Shown here: one piece after another, positions 7,670 to 15,405 of the stretch
How the letters are laid out: each line of letters begins with the position of its first letter
Position numbering within the stretch: the first letter of the stretch is position 1
Source of the DNA: Ruminococcaceae bacterium UBA4958
GTDB taxonomy: Bacteria > Bacillota > Clostridia > Oscillospirales > Acutalibacteraceae
NCBI GenBank assembly: GCA_002397355.1
Contig: DHAI01000074.1
Span: 1-30,383 of the forward strand
Length of the DNA: 30,383 bases
Direction: 5' to 3'
Made by a program: the position numbers and the translations under genes
Notes under the pieces: model-generated
What the model was told of the DNA's origin: nothing
The model's input: only the letters and a program-made list of their open reading frames with translations
Databases searched by the model: none

Positions 7670-8866
7670 TTATTGCTTTCCGCCGTTCTCATTTTCCTTT
7701 GGAACATAATCGTGGTCGACCGTAACGACGGCGTAATAATGCGGGTTGATTTTCCGGATGCCGTCCCCTACGGCGGCGGCAAGCTCCTGGTCGTTCAGGC
7801 GGAAACCGAACGGCACGCAGACGTCAAAAACAACGTTCGCATGAGTCGGCCCCCATACCACGCGGAAATCGTGCATGGTTACCTCCGGAGAAATGGTCTG
7901 CACCATGGCGAGCACGTTTTTATGCAGCTCATTGGTCCGAGGGTCGTCCGTAATAATGGGGTCCATGTGGATCACAATATGGATGCCCTTTTCCGTCAGA
8001 AACCGGTGTTCGATATTGTCGATAATGTCATGGCTGACGAGAATATTCCGTTCGGCGGGCACCTCACAGTGAACGGAAGCAAAGCACCGGCCCGGGCCGT
8101 AATCGTGGATTGCGAGGTCGTGTACGCCGATAATGCCGTCGGTTTCCCGGATCGTGCGGTAGATGTCATCCACCAGCTTCTCCGGCGGCGCAGTGCCGAT
8201 CAGGGGGTTGCTCGTGGCGCGGATCAGGCGGTAGCCGGTTATGAGGATCAGCACGGCGACCGCAAGGCCGAGGCAGCCGTCCAGATTATAGCCGGTAAAA
8301 CGGGTAACCAGCATGCCCGCGAGCACAACCGCGGTGGAAACCACATCCGTGCGGCTGTCGGCTGCGGCGGCGACAAGCGTTTCGGAAGCCGTTCTCTTCC
8401 CGACGGAGCGGTAAAACGCGCACTGCCACAGTTTGATCAGGATCGACGCGGCAAGCACGCAAACCTCCGCAAGTCCGAAAACCGTGTTCTCCGGATGGAA
8501 TATTTTTTCAAACGAGTCGCGGGCAAACTGCACGCCGACAACGAAGATCATGATAGAGACGATCAGGCCGCTCAGGTATTCAAACCGGGCGTGACCGAAC
8601 GGGTGTTCCCGGTCCGCGGGTTTCGAGGCAAGTTTAAAACCCATCAGCGTGACGACGGACGAAAGCGAATCGCTCAGGTTGTTTACCGCGTCCGCCGTAA
8701 TGGCGATGCTGTGGGAAACCGTACCGGCGACGATTTTGAGCACAAACAGGAAAAAATTCGTGAGGATGCCTACGATGCCGGCAAATTTACCGCAGCTGCG
8801 CCGGACCTCCGGGTTTTCGGTATCGCCGCTGTCCTTCACGAAAAGGCGAAGCAGAAGCTTTGTCAT
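7670..8866 (-). CDS. Cation diffusion facilitator transporter, probable Mn2+ exporter
   Basis: A 398-residue CDF-family exporter with about six membrane helices between residues 25 and 220 and a long C-terminal cytoplasmic region. The transport site residues read NxxxD in the second helix (Asn62, Asp66 within VNNLSD) and DxxxD in the fifth (Asp170, Asp174 within DSRTD). Zinc-type members normally have histidines at these positions, so the pattern suggests manganese; this is inference from family knowledge. HPFGHARFEYLSG is a typical CDF loop. The C-terminal part (about residues 215-390) is longer than in FieF and seems to hold two related segments. The start ATG overlaps the stop of the fumarate hydratase subunit gene by four bases, which implies translational coupling. 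An imperfect hairpin at 7652-7684 spans the 3' end, but without a good T-run. Confidence 0.9.
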   Translation of the reverse strand: MTKLLLRLFVKDSGDTENPEVRRSCGKFAGIVGILTNFFLFVLKIVAGTVSHSIAITADAVNNLSDSLSSVVTLMGFKLASKPADREHPFGHARFEYLSGLIVSIMIFVVGVQFARDSFEKIFHPENTVFGLAEVCVLAASILIKLWQCAFYRSVGKRTASETLVAAAADSRTDVVSTAVVLAGMLVTRFTGYNLDGCLGLAVAVLILITGYRLIRATSNPLIGTAPPEKLVDDIYRTIRETDGIIGVHDLAIHDYGPGRCFASVHCEVPAERNILVSHDIIDNIEHRFLTEKGIHIVIHMDPIITDDPRTNELHKNVLAMVQTISPEVTMHDFRVVWGPTHANVVFDVCVPFGFRLNDQELAAAVGDGIRKINPHYYAVVTVDHDYVPKENENGGKQ

Positions 8867-9399
8867 TTTACTCCCTCAAACAGGTTCCCTCCAACGCTGT
8901 CTATTGCGGCGACCAGGGGAAAATCGCGCACTTCCAGCTTTTTTACGGATTCGCAGCCGAGGTCCGCAAACGCGACGACCTCCACGGACACGACGCATTT
9001 TGCCGCAAGGGCGCCCGCTCCGCCGATCGCGCAGAGATAGACGGCTCCGCAGTCCCGAATGGCCCCGGCGACCTCCGGCGAGCGGTCCCCCTTGCCGATC
9101 ATGCCTTTCAGGCCCAGGCGCAGCAGGCGGGGCGTATAGGGGTCCATGCGCGCGGAAGTCGTCGGCCCGCAGGAACCGATCGGCAAGCCGGGCGGCGTCG
9201 GCGTGGGGCCCGCGTAGTAGACGACGGAGCCTTCCAGGGGGAAAGGCGGCCGTTTGCCGCGGTCCAGCATGGCGCAGATGCGCTTGTGCGCGGCATCGCG
9301 CGCCGTATAAACGGTTCCGCTCAGCAGCAAGCGGTCGCCGGCGCGCAATTCACCCGCCCACCGGGAAATATCTTTTGTATGATAATGGCGTTCATTCAT
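8863..9399 (-). CDS. fumB: Class I fumarate hydratase (or tartrate dehydratase), beta subunit
   Basis: A 178-residue C-terminal-type subunit of the two-part, iron-sulfur class I fumarate hydratases, which interconvert fumarate and malate. The family signature GPTTSARMDPYTP is near residues 78-90, followed by MIGKGDRSPEV and a GAVYLCAIGGAGAL segment. The [4Fe-4S] cysteines normally lie in the alpha subunit, so this chain alone should be inactive. In most Clostridia the alpha gene lies immediately upstream; here the upstream neighbour is the CorA-like gene, so the partner must be elsewhere. L(+)-tartrate dehydratase beta is an alternative, as the families are hard to tell apart. The ATG at 9399 has AGGAGG eight bases upstream. 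The stop overlaps the start of the CDF exporter gene. Confidence 0.9.
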   Translation of the reverse strand: MNERHYHTKDISRWAGELRAGDRLLLSGTVYTARDAAHKRICAMLDRGKRPPFPLEGSVVYYAGPTPTPPGLPIGSCGPTTSARMDPYTPRLLRLGLKGMIGKGDRSPEVAGAIRDCGAVYLCAIGGAGALAAKCVVSVEVVAFADLGCESVKKLEVRDFPLVAAIDSVGGNLFEGVK

Positions 9400-9449
9400 A
9401 AGGAAAACCTCCTGACAGGCGTTTCGCTTTTCTTTTTTTATGACAAAAG

Positions 9450-9495
9450 CGGGGAAACCGCTTTTGCAGTTTCCCCGTTTCAGCGGCTTAGCCGC
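9450..9495. terminator. Hairpins between the CorA-like and fumB genes
   Basis: CGGGGAAAC (9450-9458) and GTTTCCCCG (9469-9477) form a nine-base-pair stem that on the minus strand is followed by CTTTTGTC. A second stem, GCGGC-TTA-GCCGC at 9483-9495, is followed on the plus strand by GTTTTTT. The first would end the CorA-like transcript; the second points the other way, where no gene is seen. Confidence 0.6.
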
Positions 9496-9510
9496 GTTTT
9501 TTCAAAATTT

Positions 9511-10425
9511 TCAAATCTTCTTTTTCGTTCGCAAAAGAAAGAACATACCAACCGCGGCGACGGCCGCGATCAATGCCGGAAGCCAAAAATACACCGCGCT
9601 AGCGCCGGCGGTGAAAAGCCCGAAAACGATCAGGGGAATTGCGGCCATAAGAATCACCGACAGCATGCGTTTCATCGCGCTGTTCAGATTGTTGGAAATG
9701 ACCGACGATGTGGCGCCCATCGTGCCGCTCACGATATTCAGGTAAATGTTGGACATGTCGATGGCCTGCTTGACCTCGATGAGCACATCCTCCAGAAGGT
9801 CTTCGTCGTCGTCGTAAAGTTTGACGACACGGCCCCGCATGATTTTTTCCAGCGTGATTTCGTTGCCTTTGAGCGACGAAGAAAAGTATACCAGAGATTT
9901 TTCAATATCCAGAAGCTGGAGCAGTTCCGCATTGCGCATGGAACGGCGCAGCTCCGTTTCCACATAATTGCTGATCTTGTCGATCTGCTTCAGGTATTGC
10001 AGGAAGCGCTGCGCCACGCGCAGCATGACGCTGAGCATGAACCGCGTTTTCAGGTTCGTCTGCACGCCGCGCACGGCGCCCTGCGCAAACTCCCCCACGA
10101 CCGGATTATCCCGGATGGAAACCGTGATGACGTTTTTTTCCGTGATGATGATGCCCAGCGGCATGGTGGTATAGGTGATGCTCCGCCCTTCCTTTTCCAC
10201 CACCGGGCTGTCGATCACGATGAGCGTATTGTCGTCTTCGTGGTCGATGTGGGAAGACTCCTCTTCATCCATCGCGGCGCGAAAAAAATCCGCCTCGATC
10301 CCGAAATCCGAAATCAGGCTGTTGATCTCCCTGTCGTCGGGAGACACGCAGTTGATCCAACAGCCCGGCTCACATGCGGGCAGCCGCAGCATACGGCCGT
10401 TTTCCGTCTTGTAATAGGACAGCAT
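9511..10425 (-). CDS. CorA-family membrane transporter without the GMN motif
   Basis: About 304 residues with a large N-terminal cytoplasmic domain, a long helix (about residues 130-240) and two membrane helices at the C-terminus, the layout of CorA Mg2+ channels. The first membrane helix reads IPLIVFGLFTAGASAV; where CorA proteins carry the selectivity motif GMN after this GLF/GIY segment, this one has TAG. Selectivity or function may therefore differ; transport of Mg2+ is not certain. Translation probably starts at 10425 (MLSYYKTENG), eleven bases after GGAGG; the upstream ATG at 10434 lies only two bases from it. The protein ends in a basic RTKKKI tail. It has its own promoter and a leader of about 100 bases that can form hairpins. 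Confidence 0.8.
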   Translation of the reverse strand: MLSYYKTENGRMLRLPACEPGCWINCVSPDDREINSLISDFGIEADFFRAAMDEEESSHIDHEDDNTLIVIDSPVVEKEGRSITYTTMPLGIIITEKNVITVSIRDNPVVGEFAQGAVRGVQTNLKTRFMLSVMLRVAQRFLQYLKQIDKISNYVETELRRSMRNAELLQLLDIEKSLVYFSSSLKGNEITLEKIMRGRVVKLYDDDEDLLEDVLIEVKQAIDMSNIYLNIVSGTMGATSSVISNNLNSAMKRMLSVILMAAIPLIVFGLFTAGASAVYFWLPALIAAVAAVGMFFLLRTKKKI

Positions 10426-10530
10426 TGTGTTCATCTCCTCCGTTGATTATGTTACTACAGTGCCCCAACGGGTCAGGTTTCACAATGCCCACCCCCTGCG
10501 CGTATGCCGCGCTGATCAGATACACGAGTA

Positions 10531-10558
10531 ATTATAGCACAGCGTCGCAGGATTGCAA
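10531..10558 (-). promoter_or_regulatory. Promoter of the CorA-like gene, with a roughly 100-base leader
   Basis: On the minus strand TTGCAA (10553-10558) and TATAAT (10531-10536) are spaced by 16 bases. The leader down to 10426 contains GCGCG-gcata-CGCGC and a CCGTTG/CAACGG pair (on the plus strand 10473-10468 region against 10439-10444) that could cover the start of the Shine-Dalgarno sequence. I do not recognise it as an M-box or another known riboswitch. Confidence 0.6.
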
Positions 10559-10594
10559 GGGTGCGGCCGATATTTTACAGTATGTCTGAAAATA

Positions 10595-10646
10595 CTTTCA
10601 AATTGCCCCAAAATCGTCGATTTAGCGTTTTTTCGGGGGTTGAAAG
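10595..10646. repeat. Imperfect inverted repeat between ftsZ and the CorA-like gene
   Basis: CTTTCAA (10595-10601) pairs with TTGAAAG (10640-10646), and CCCC (10606-10609) with GGGG (10635-10638), around an AT-rich centre. It lies upstream of the CorA-like promoter and downstream of the ftsZ hairpins. The role is unknown. Confidence 0.4.
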
Positions 10647-10662
10647 TAAGGAGACGGCAAAC

Positions 10663-10712
10663 GGCGGGAAGTTCCGTCCGGAGCTCCCGCCACCCGCCCG
10701 AACAGCGGGCGG
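10663..10712 (-). terminator. Two GC-rich hairpins after ftsZ, probable end of the dcw transcript
   Basis: Reading with ftsZ, CCGCCCG and CGGGCGG (10706-10712 and 10694-10700) enclose a five-base loop, and GGCGGGA with TCCCGCC (10685-10691 and 10663-10669) form a second stem. No clear T-run follows, so this may protect the mRNA 3' end or end transcription inefficiently. Confidence 0.5.
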
Positions 10713-10723
10713 ATGCCGCAGCC

Positions 10724-11848
10724 TCAGCTTTTCCGGTTGAAAATCTGCATGATGTCGATGAAATCGTCGTCTTCGGCAACGGGGACGCTCTTATCCGCCG
10801 AAGCGTTTCCAGAAGCCGCCTGTGCGGAAGCGGCCGGTTTTTCCTCGGCCTTGCTCTCCTCCGGCTCCGCCTCGGGCACTTCCCCCTCCCCGGCCGTCGG
10901 GAAGCCCGTCGCGATCACCGTGACGCTCATCTCGTCGTCCATGTCCTCGTCGAACGCGGCGCCCCAGATGATATTCGCGTCCTCGTGCGCCTGCGCGGCG
11001 ATCATGGAGGAAGCGGTCTCCATTTCATCCAGGCCGATGTCCGGCGAAGAGGTGATGTTGATGATGACGCCCTTCGCACCGTTGATGGAGGTCTCCAGCA
11101 GCGGGCTGGAAATCGCCATCTTCGCGGCCTCCTCCGCCTTGTCCTTGCCGGAAGCGCGGCCGACGCCCATGTGCGCGTAGCCGGCGTCTTTCATCACGGC
11201 GGTCACGTCCGCGAAGTCCAGATTCACAAGGCCGGGAAGCTTGATCAGGTCCGAAATGCTCTGCACGCCCTGGCGCAGGACGTCGTCCGCCACCGAAAAA
11301 GCGTTCAGCAGCGTAATGCGCTGCTCGCTGACGAGCTTCAGGCGCTCGTTCGGAATCACGACGAGGGAATCCACATGCTCTTTCAACGCGGCGATGCCAT
11401 CTTCCGCCTGAACCATGCGGCGCTTTCCTTCGAATTCGAACGGCTTTGTGACAATGCCGACCGTGAGCACTCCCATATCGTGCGCGATCTCCGCGACAAT
11501 AGGCGCGGCCCCCGTCCCCGTTCCGCCGCCCATGCCGGCGGTGATGAAAACCATATCGCTGCCGCGGATCGCCGCGGCAATCGCCTCCCGGCTCTCGTCG
11601 GCGGACTTCTGGCCGATCTCCGGCTTGGAGCCGGCGCCCTTGCCGTGGGTGACCTTCTCGCCGATCTGGATCTTCTGCGTCGCTTTGGAACGATACAGGG
11701 CCTGCTTGTCCGTGTTGATGCTGATGAATTCGATGCCCTGCACGCCGGAAGTAACCATGCGATCGACAGCGTTTCCGCCGCCGCCGCCCACGCCGATTAC
11801 CTTTATCTGAACGATGTTGTCGAAGTCGTTGTCAATTTCAAAAGGCAT
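10724..11848 (-). CDS. ftsZ: Cell division protein FtsZ
   Basis: A 374-residue tubulin-like GTPase that polymerises into the Z ring at midcell and recruits the other division proteins. The GTPase domain has [17 protein letters not shown] near residue 15 and the tubulin signature [12 protein letters not shown] near residue 105. The GTP-hydrolysis T7 loop is around residue 205 with [10 protein letters not shown] Glu/Ala-rich linker (about residues 318-355) leads to the C-terminal peptide [15 protein letters not shown], the docking tail for partners. The ATG at 11848 is preceded by AAGGGGG about eleven bases away. It is the last gene of the dcw cluster and has its own promoter in the gap after ftsQ, so it can be made independently. 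ftsA is absent, as in many Clostridia. Confidence 0.98.
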   Translation of the reverse strand: MPFEIDNDFDNIVQIKVIGVGGGGGNAVDRMVTSGVQGIEFISINTDKQALYRSKATQKIQIGEKVTHGKGAGSKPEIGQKSADESREAIAAAIRGSDMVFITAGMGGGTGTGAAPIVAEIAHDMGVLTVGIVTKPFEFEGKRRMVQAEDGIAALKEHVDSLVVIPNERLKLVSEQRITLLNAFSVADDVLRQGVQSISDLIKLPGLVNLDFADVTAVMKDAGYAHMGVGRASGKDKAEEAAKMAISSPLLETSINGAKGVIINITSSPDIGLDEMETASSMIAAQAHEDANIIWGAAFDEDMDDEMSVTVIATGFPTAGEGEVPEAEPEESKAEEKPAASAQAASGNASADKSVPVAEDDDFIDIMQIFNRKS

Positions 11849-11914
11849 TTTGCCGCTTCCCCCTTATGTATCCTGGTTTTTTCGATTCAGCGCCATCTGG
11901 AATCCATTACAGTA

Positions 11915-11942
11915 ATTATACACTTTTCCGTGGTGAATTCAA
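11915..11942 (-). promoter_or_regulatory. Promoter of ftsZ
   Basis: On the minus strand TTGAAT (11937-11942) and TATAAT (11915-11920) are separated by 16 bases, in the 129-base gap between ftsQ and ftsZ. It gives a leader of about 60 bases. Confidence 0.6.
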
Positions 11943-11977
11943 TCGGAATTTCTCGTAAATAAAACGAATTTCTCCGC

Positions 11978-12892
11978 TTACTTTCCCGCAGCCTGGGAAG
12001 ATCCCGCGCCGTAATCAGGGTCGAAATACGCCCGGTTCGTGCTGGAAGCGACGGAAAGGTTCAGCGTTCCTTTCTCGGTGGGCTTGATGTTGTTTTTCAG
12101 CAGGCTCTTTGCAAAGGCAAGTTTATAGTCAAGGTCCGTCGGTACCCCGAGATCCACGGTGACACGGCCGTCGTACACAAACCGGATCCTCGCCTTCTGG
12201 GAAAAATCGACGGCGGTAACTTTGGCGACGCCGCTCTTTTGGATGGCGCCCATGATGCTCTTGCACAGCTCAAGCTGATCGGTATCCGCAAACTTTACGG
12301 CCGAGCCGACTTTCGCTTCTTTCACCGAGAGACCGCGCAGCTCCGTGCAGTTCTTAGGCGGGGAAGGCGCGCTCTCCAGCGCTCTGCCGCTCTCGCCCAG
12401 GATGACGTAACGGCCGCCGGTTTTCACCGCGCCCCAGATTTTCTCCTCCTGCACGCTGATGAGCACGCGCGCAGGAAATTTACGCGAAACGCGCACCGTT
12501 CCCAGATAAGGAAGCTTTTGGCGGATCGTCTCCGCGGCCTGCCCTGTGCGGAAGCGGAACAGGTTGTCCCCCGTGCGGATGCCGCTGGCCTCGACGATCT
12601 GCTCCTGCGAATAGCGCGAAGAGCCCGCCACGTCGACATCGGTGATTTTGAACAGCACGGTCAGCGAAAGGACCACGGCCGCACCGAGCACGGCGAGGAA
12701 CAAAAAAGAGTAGAAAAAGACGAGGACATGCCTGCGATGCCGTCGGCGCTTTCTCGCGCGCTGGCGGGCCGCCTGCGTAAAATCCGGGGCCGCCTGGCGC
12801 CTCACCGGCGCCTCATCCGGGCGCGCGGGCCGGCGCTCCCCCGCTTCGCGTTCATAGGCGCGCGGCGGTTCCCGCTTTCTGCGATCCGGCAT
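11978..12892 (-). CDS. ftsQ: Cell division protein FtsQ/DivIB
   Basis: A 304-residue bitopic membrane protein of the division machinery that works with FtsL and DivIC to control septal wall synthesis. An Arg/Pro-rich cytoplasmic tail (residues 1-55, with many RR and RKRRRH clusters) is followed by one membrane helix (VLVFFYSFLFLAVLGAAVV). A POTRA domain starts with ITDVDVAGSSRYSQEQIVEASG, then the FtsQ/DivIB domain with FPARVLISVQE. The C-terminus is a short Gly/Ser-rich tail. Translation is placed at 12892 (MPDRRKREPP) because GAGGAAG lies seven bases upstream; the in-frame TTG at 12928 is less likely. It follows murA by 53 bases. Confidence 0.93.
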   Translation of the reverse strand: MPDRRKREPPRAYEREAGERRPARPDEAPVRRQAAPDFTQAARQRARKRRRHRRHVLVFFYSFLFLAVLGAAVVLSLTVLFKITDVDVAGSSRYSQEQIVEASGIRTGDNLFRFRTGQAAETIRQKLPYLGTVRVSRKFPARVLISVQEEKIWGAVKTGGRYVILGESGRALESAPSPPKNCTELRGLSVKEAKVGSAVKFADTDQLELCKSIMGAIQKSGVAKVTAVDFSQKARIRFVYDGRVTVDLGVPTDLDYKLAFAKSLLKNNIKPTEKGTLNLSVASSTNRAYFDPDYGAGSSQAAGK

Positions 12893-12945
12893 GTTCTCAC
12901 TTCCTCGTATCGTCAAGATCTCGGACAAACCCGGGTGTGTCTTGG

Positions 12946-14199
12946 TCAGACCCGCTCGACCTCCGCGCCGAGCTGAACCAAATTCTTTTCCAGCTTTTCG
13001 TACCCGCGGTCCAAATGGTGCAGTCCGGTGACTTTTGTCAAGCCGCAGGCCGCGAGCCCCGCCACCACAAGCGAGGCGCCGCCGCGCAGGTCCGTCGCCT
13101 CGACAAGCGCGCCCGAAAGGCTCTCCACTCCCTCCACAATGGCGACGCGGCCCTCCACCTTGATGTTCGCGCCCAGGCGGAGCAGTTCCCCGACATGTTT
13201 AAAACGGCTTTCAAAAATATTCTCCACAAAAATGCTCGTGCCGTCGGCGATACACGCCATTGCCATCACGGGAGCCTGCGCATCGGTCGGAAATCCCGGG
13301 TACGGCATCGTGCGCACGCATTTGATCCGGCGCAGCCTGCGCGGGGCCGAAAGATGCATCCGGTCCCCAACCGCCGTAAGGGTACAGCCGCTCTCCTCAA
13401 ATACGGGGATAACCGGTTCGAGGTGCTCCGGTACGATGTCCGTCACCGTGACGGAACCCCCGGTGACGGCTCCGGCGGCGAGGTAAGTCGCCGCTGCGAT
13501 TCGGTCCGGGATAACGCGGTGTTCGCATCCGGCAAGGCGCTTCACTCCCTCCACGATAATCGTGCTGCCCCCCGCGCCCCTGATGCGCGCGCCGCAGGAA
13601 TTCAGAAAATCCGCAAGGTCGCAGATTTCCGGCTCGCGCGCGGCGTTGTTCACGACGGTGGTGCCCTTCGCAAGCGACGCCGCGATGAGGATGTTCTCCG
13701 TCGCGCCGACGCTCGGGAAAGCCAACGGGATCACCGCGCCCTGCAGGCCGTTCGGAGCGGAACAGTTCAGACGCCCGTGATCCTCCTCGATCACGACGCC
13801 CATTTTCCTCAGCGCGGAAAGATGAAGGTCGATGGGGCGCGGACCAAGCTCGCAGCCGCCCGGATAGGAGAGCGTCGCGCGGTTCAACCGGCAGACCATC
13901 GGGCCAAGGAAAATAATGGACGAACGCATCTCGCGCATCAATTCGTCCGGAATATCGCCGCGGTCGGCCGTGGTCGGATCGACGACGATATCGCCCCCGG
14001 ACATCTGAACGCCGCAGCCCAGATGGCGCAGGATGCGGACGGACGTGTCCACGTCGGACAGCGACGGGCAGTTATGTAGCACGCATTCGCCGCTGCAGAC
14101 AAGGGACGCCGCCATCAGCGGCAGCGTACTGTTCTTTGCGCCGTGGATCCGGACCTCTCCGCAAAGCTTTTTCCCACCGTGAATCAGCAGCATCTCCAT
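12946..14199 (-). CDS. murA: UDP-N-acetylglucosamine 1-carboxyvinyltransferase
   Basis: A 417-residue cytoplasmic enzyme for the first committed step of peptidoglycan precursor synthesis, transferring enolpyruvate from phosphoenolpyruvate to UDP-GlcNAc. GAKNSTLPLMAASL near residue 20 is the conserved substrate-binding start, and PGGCELGPRPIDLH carries Cys116, the residue equivalent to the catalytic and fosfomycin-reactive cysteine. Family blocks near the end include PYPGFPTDAQAPVMA and HHLDRGYEKLE. The start at 14199 (MEMLLIHGGKK) matches the family and has GGGGGT six bases upstream; a longer in-frame start at 14232 has no visible site. It lies between murG and ftsQ, an order common in Clostridia. 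Clostridia often carry a second murA-like gene elsewhere; this cannot be judged here. Confidence 0.97.
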   Translation of the reverse strand: MEMLLIHGGKKLCGEVRIHGAKNSTLPLMAASLVCSGECVLHNCPSLSDVDTSVRILRHLGCGVQMSGGDIVVDPTTADRGDIPDELMREMRSSIIFLGPMVCRLNRATLSYPGGCELGPRPIDLHLSALRKMGVVIEEDHGRLNCSAPNGLQGAVIPLAFPSVGATENILIAASLAKGTTVVNNAAREPEICDLADFLNSCGARIRGAGGSTIIVEGVKRLAGCEHRVIPDRIAAATYLAAGAVTGGSVTVTDIVPEHLEPVIPVFEESGCTLTAVGDRMHLSAPRRLRRIKCVRTMPYPGFPTDAQAPVMAMACIADGTSIFVENIFESRFKHVGELLRLGANIKVEGRVAIVEGVESLSGALVEATDLRGGASLVVAGLAACGLTKVTGLHHLDRGYEKLEKNLVQLGAEVERV

Positions 14200-14264
14200 A
14201 CCGGCACCCCCACATTCGTTCTGTCCCATCATATGCCGCGGGGTGCGATGCGGTTACGGAACGA

Positions 14265-15389
14265 TTATCTGCGTTCCGCAAGAACCTCTCTTATCACCTT
14301 GCAGATGCGCTCGTTCGCGTCGAGAATGGCCATCTTACGTGCGTTTTGCGCCAGCGCCGGAATCGTTTTCGGGTCTGCAAAAAGCTTTTCCACCTTGCTG
14401 CAGAGCGTCTCGCCGGTCAGATCCTTTTCCTCCAGGATCTGGGCCGCGCCGCGGTTCACAAGTGCCATGGCGTTGTGGTACTGGTGGTTCTCCGCCACGT
14501 TCGGCGAGGGGATGAGGATGGAGGCCTTTCCCTGCGCCTGCAGCTCGCTGAGCGTGATGGCGCCCGCGCGGCAGATCACAAGATCCGCGGCGGCAAGGCA
14601 ATCCGGCATGTCGTCGATGTATTCGCGCACGTCCAGCTCCGGGTGGGCGGAAAGGTCCACGCCTTTCCGCTTCATCAGGTCGGGAAACCAGCGGCCCCAC
14701 TGGCCGTAGCCGTGGATGTGCTGAAAGCGGCCGCTTTTCACGCTCGCCGCCAGCAAATCCGCGACCGCCTCGTTGATCTTCCTCGCGCCGAGGCTGCCCC
14801 CGAAGGAGAGGATCAGCGGGCGGCTGTCGAGGCCGAGTTTTTTCCGCGCTTCGTCCCGGCGGGCGCGGATGACCTCCTGCCGGACGGGATTGCCGGTGAG
14901 GACGCAGCGGGCTTCCGGCGGGAGATAATTCTTGGCGTCCCAGACGGCGAGCATGGTGCGGTCCGCGCGCTTCGCAAGCACCTTGTTCGTCACGCCCGGG
15001 AAGGCGTTCTGTTCGTGGATTACGGCTGGAATCCCCAGCCTGACGGCCTCGCGGATGACAGGCCCGGCCACATACCCGCCCGTCCCCACGCAGATGTCCG
15101 GCCCGAATTCCCGGATGATTCTCTTCGCCTCGGTGCTGGCCGTAAAAACGTGGACGGCCGCGGCGGCGTTCCTGCGGACGTTCTTCCAGCTCAGCCGGCG
15201 CTGGAAACCGGAAACGACGATGCCGCGGAACTCATAGCCCGCCGCGGGCACAAGCCTTTCCTCCATGCCCCCCTTCGCGCCGATATACAGGATCCGCGCG
15301 TCGGGTTCCCGCTCGCGCAGGTAGCCGGCCACGGCAAGAGCCGGATTGATATGCCCGGCGGTTCCTCCGCCGGCGAACAGGACTTTCAT
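14265..15389 (-). CDS. murG: Undecaprenyl-PP-MurNAc-pentapeptide-UDP-GlcNAc GlcNAc transferase
   Basis: A 374-residue peripheral membrane glycosyltransferase that adds GlcNAc to lipid I to make lipid II. The first glycine loop FAGGGTAGHINPALAVA is at the N-terminus. The second donor-binding block has SFGGSLGARKINE around residue 190 and the C-terminal half has CRAGAITLSELQAQGKASILIPSP, where UDP-GlcNAc binds. The length is typical. The ATG at 15389 is used because GAGG precedes it by nine bases and the product then begins with MKVLFAGGG as usual; two upstream in-frame ATGs sit within or next to the ftsW 3' end. It starts 16 bases after the ftsW stop, so the two are co-transcribed. Confidence 0.97.
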   Translation of the reverse strand: MKVLFAGGGTAGHINPALAVAGYLREREPDARILYIGAKGGMEERLVPAAGYEFRGIVVSGFQRRLSWKNVRRNAAAAVHVFTASTEAKRIIREFGPDICVGTGGYVAGPVIREAVRLGIPAVIHEQNAFPGVTNKVLAKRADRTMLAVWDAKNYLPPEARCVLTGNPVRQEVIRARRDEARKKLGLDSRPLILSFGGSLGARKINEAVADLLAASVKSGRFQHIHGYGQWGRWFPDLMKRKGVDLSAHPELDVREYIDDMPDCLAAADLVICRAGAITLSELQAQGKASILIPSPNVAENHQYHNAMALVNRGAAQILEEKDLTGETLCSKVEKLFADPKTIPALAQNARKMAILDANERICKVIREVLAERR

Positions 15390-15405
15390 TTTTGACGGCC
15401 TCATT

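Noticed and set aside
11937..11972. Repeated AATTTCTC strings between ftsQ and ftsZ
   Set aside because: Two eight-base AT-rich copies in a short gap are not enough to support an operator; they may simply flank the ftsZ promoter.
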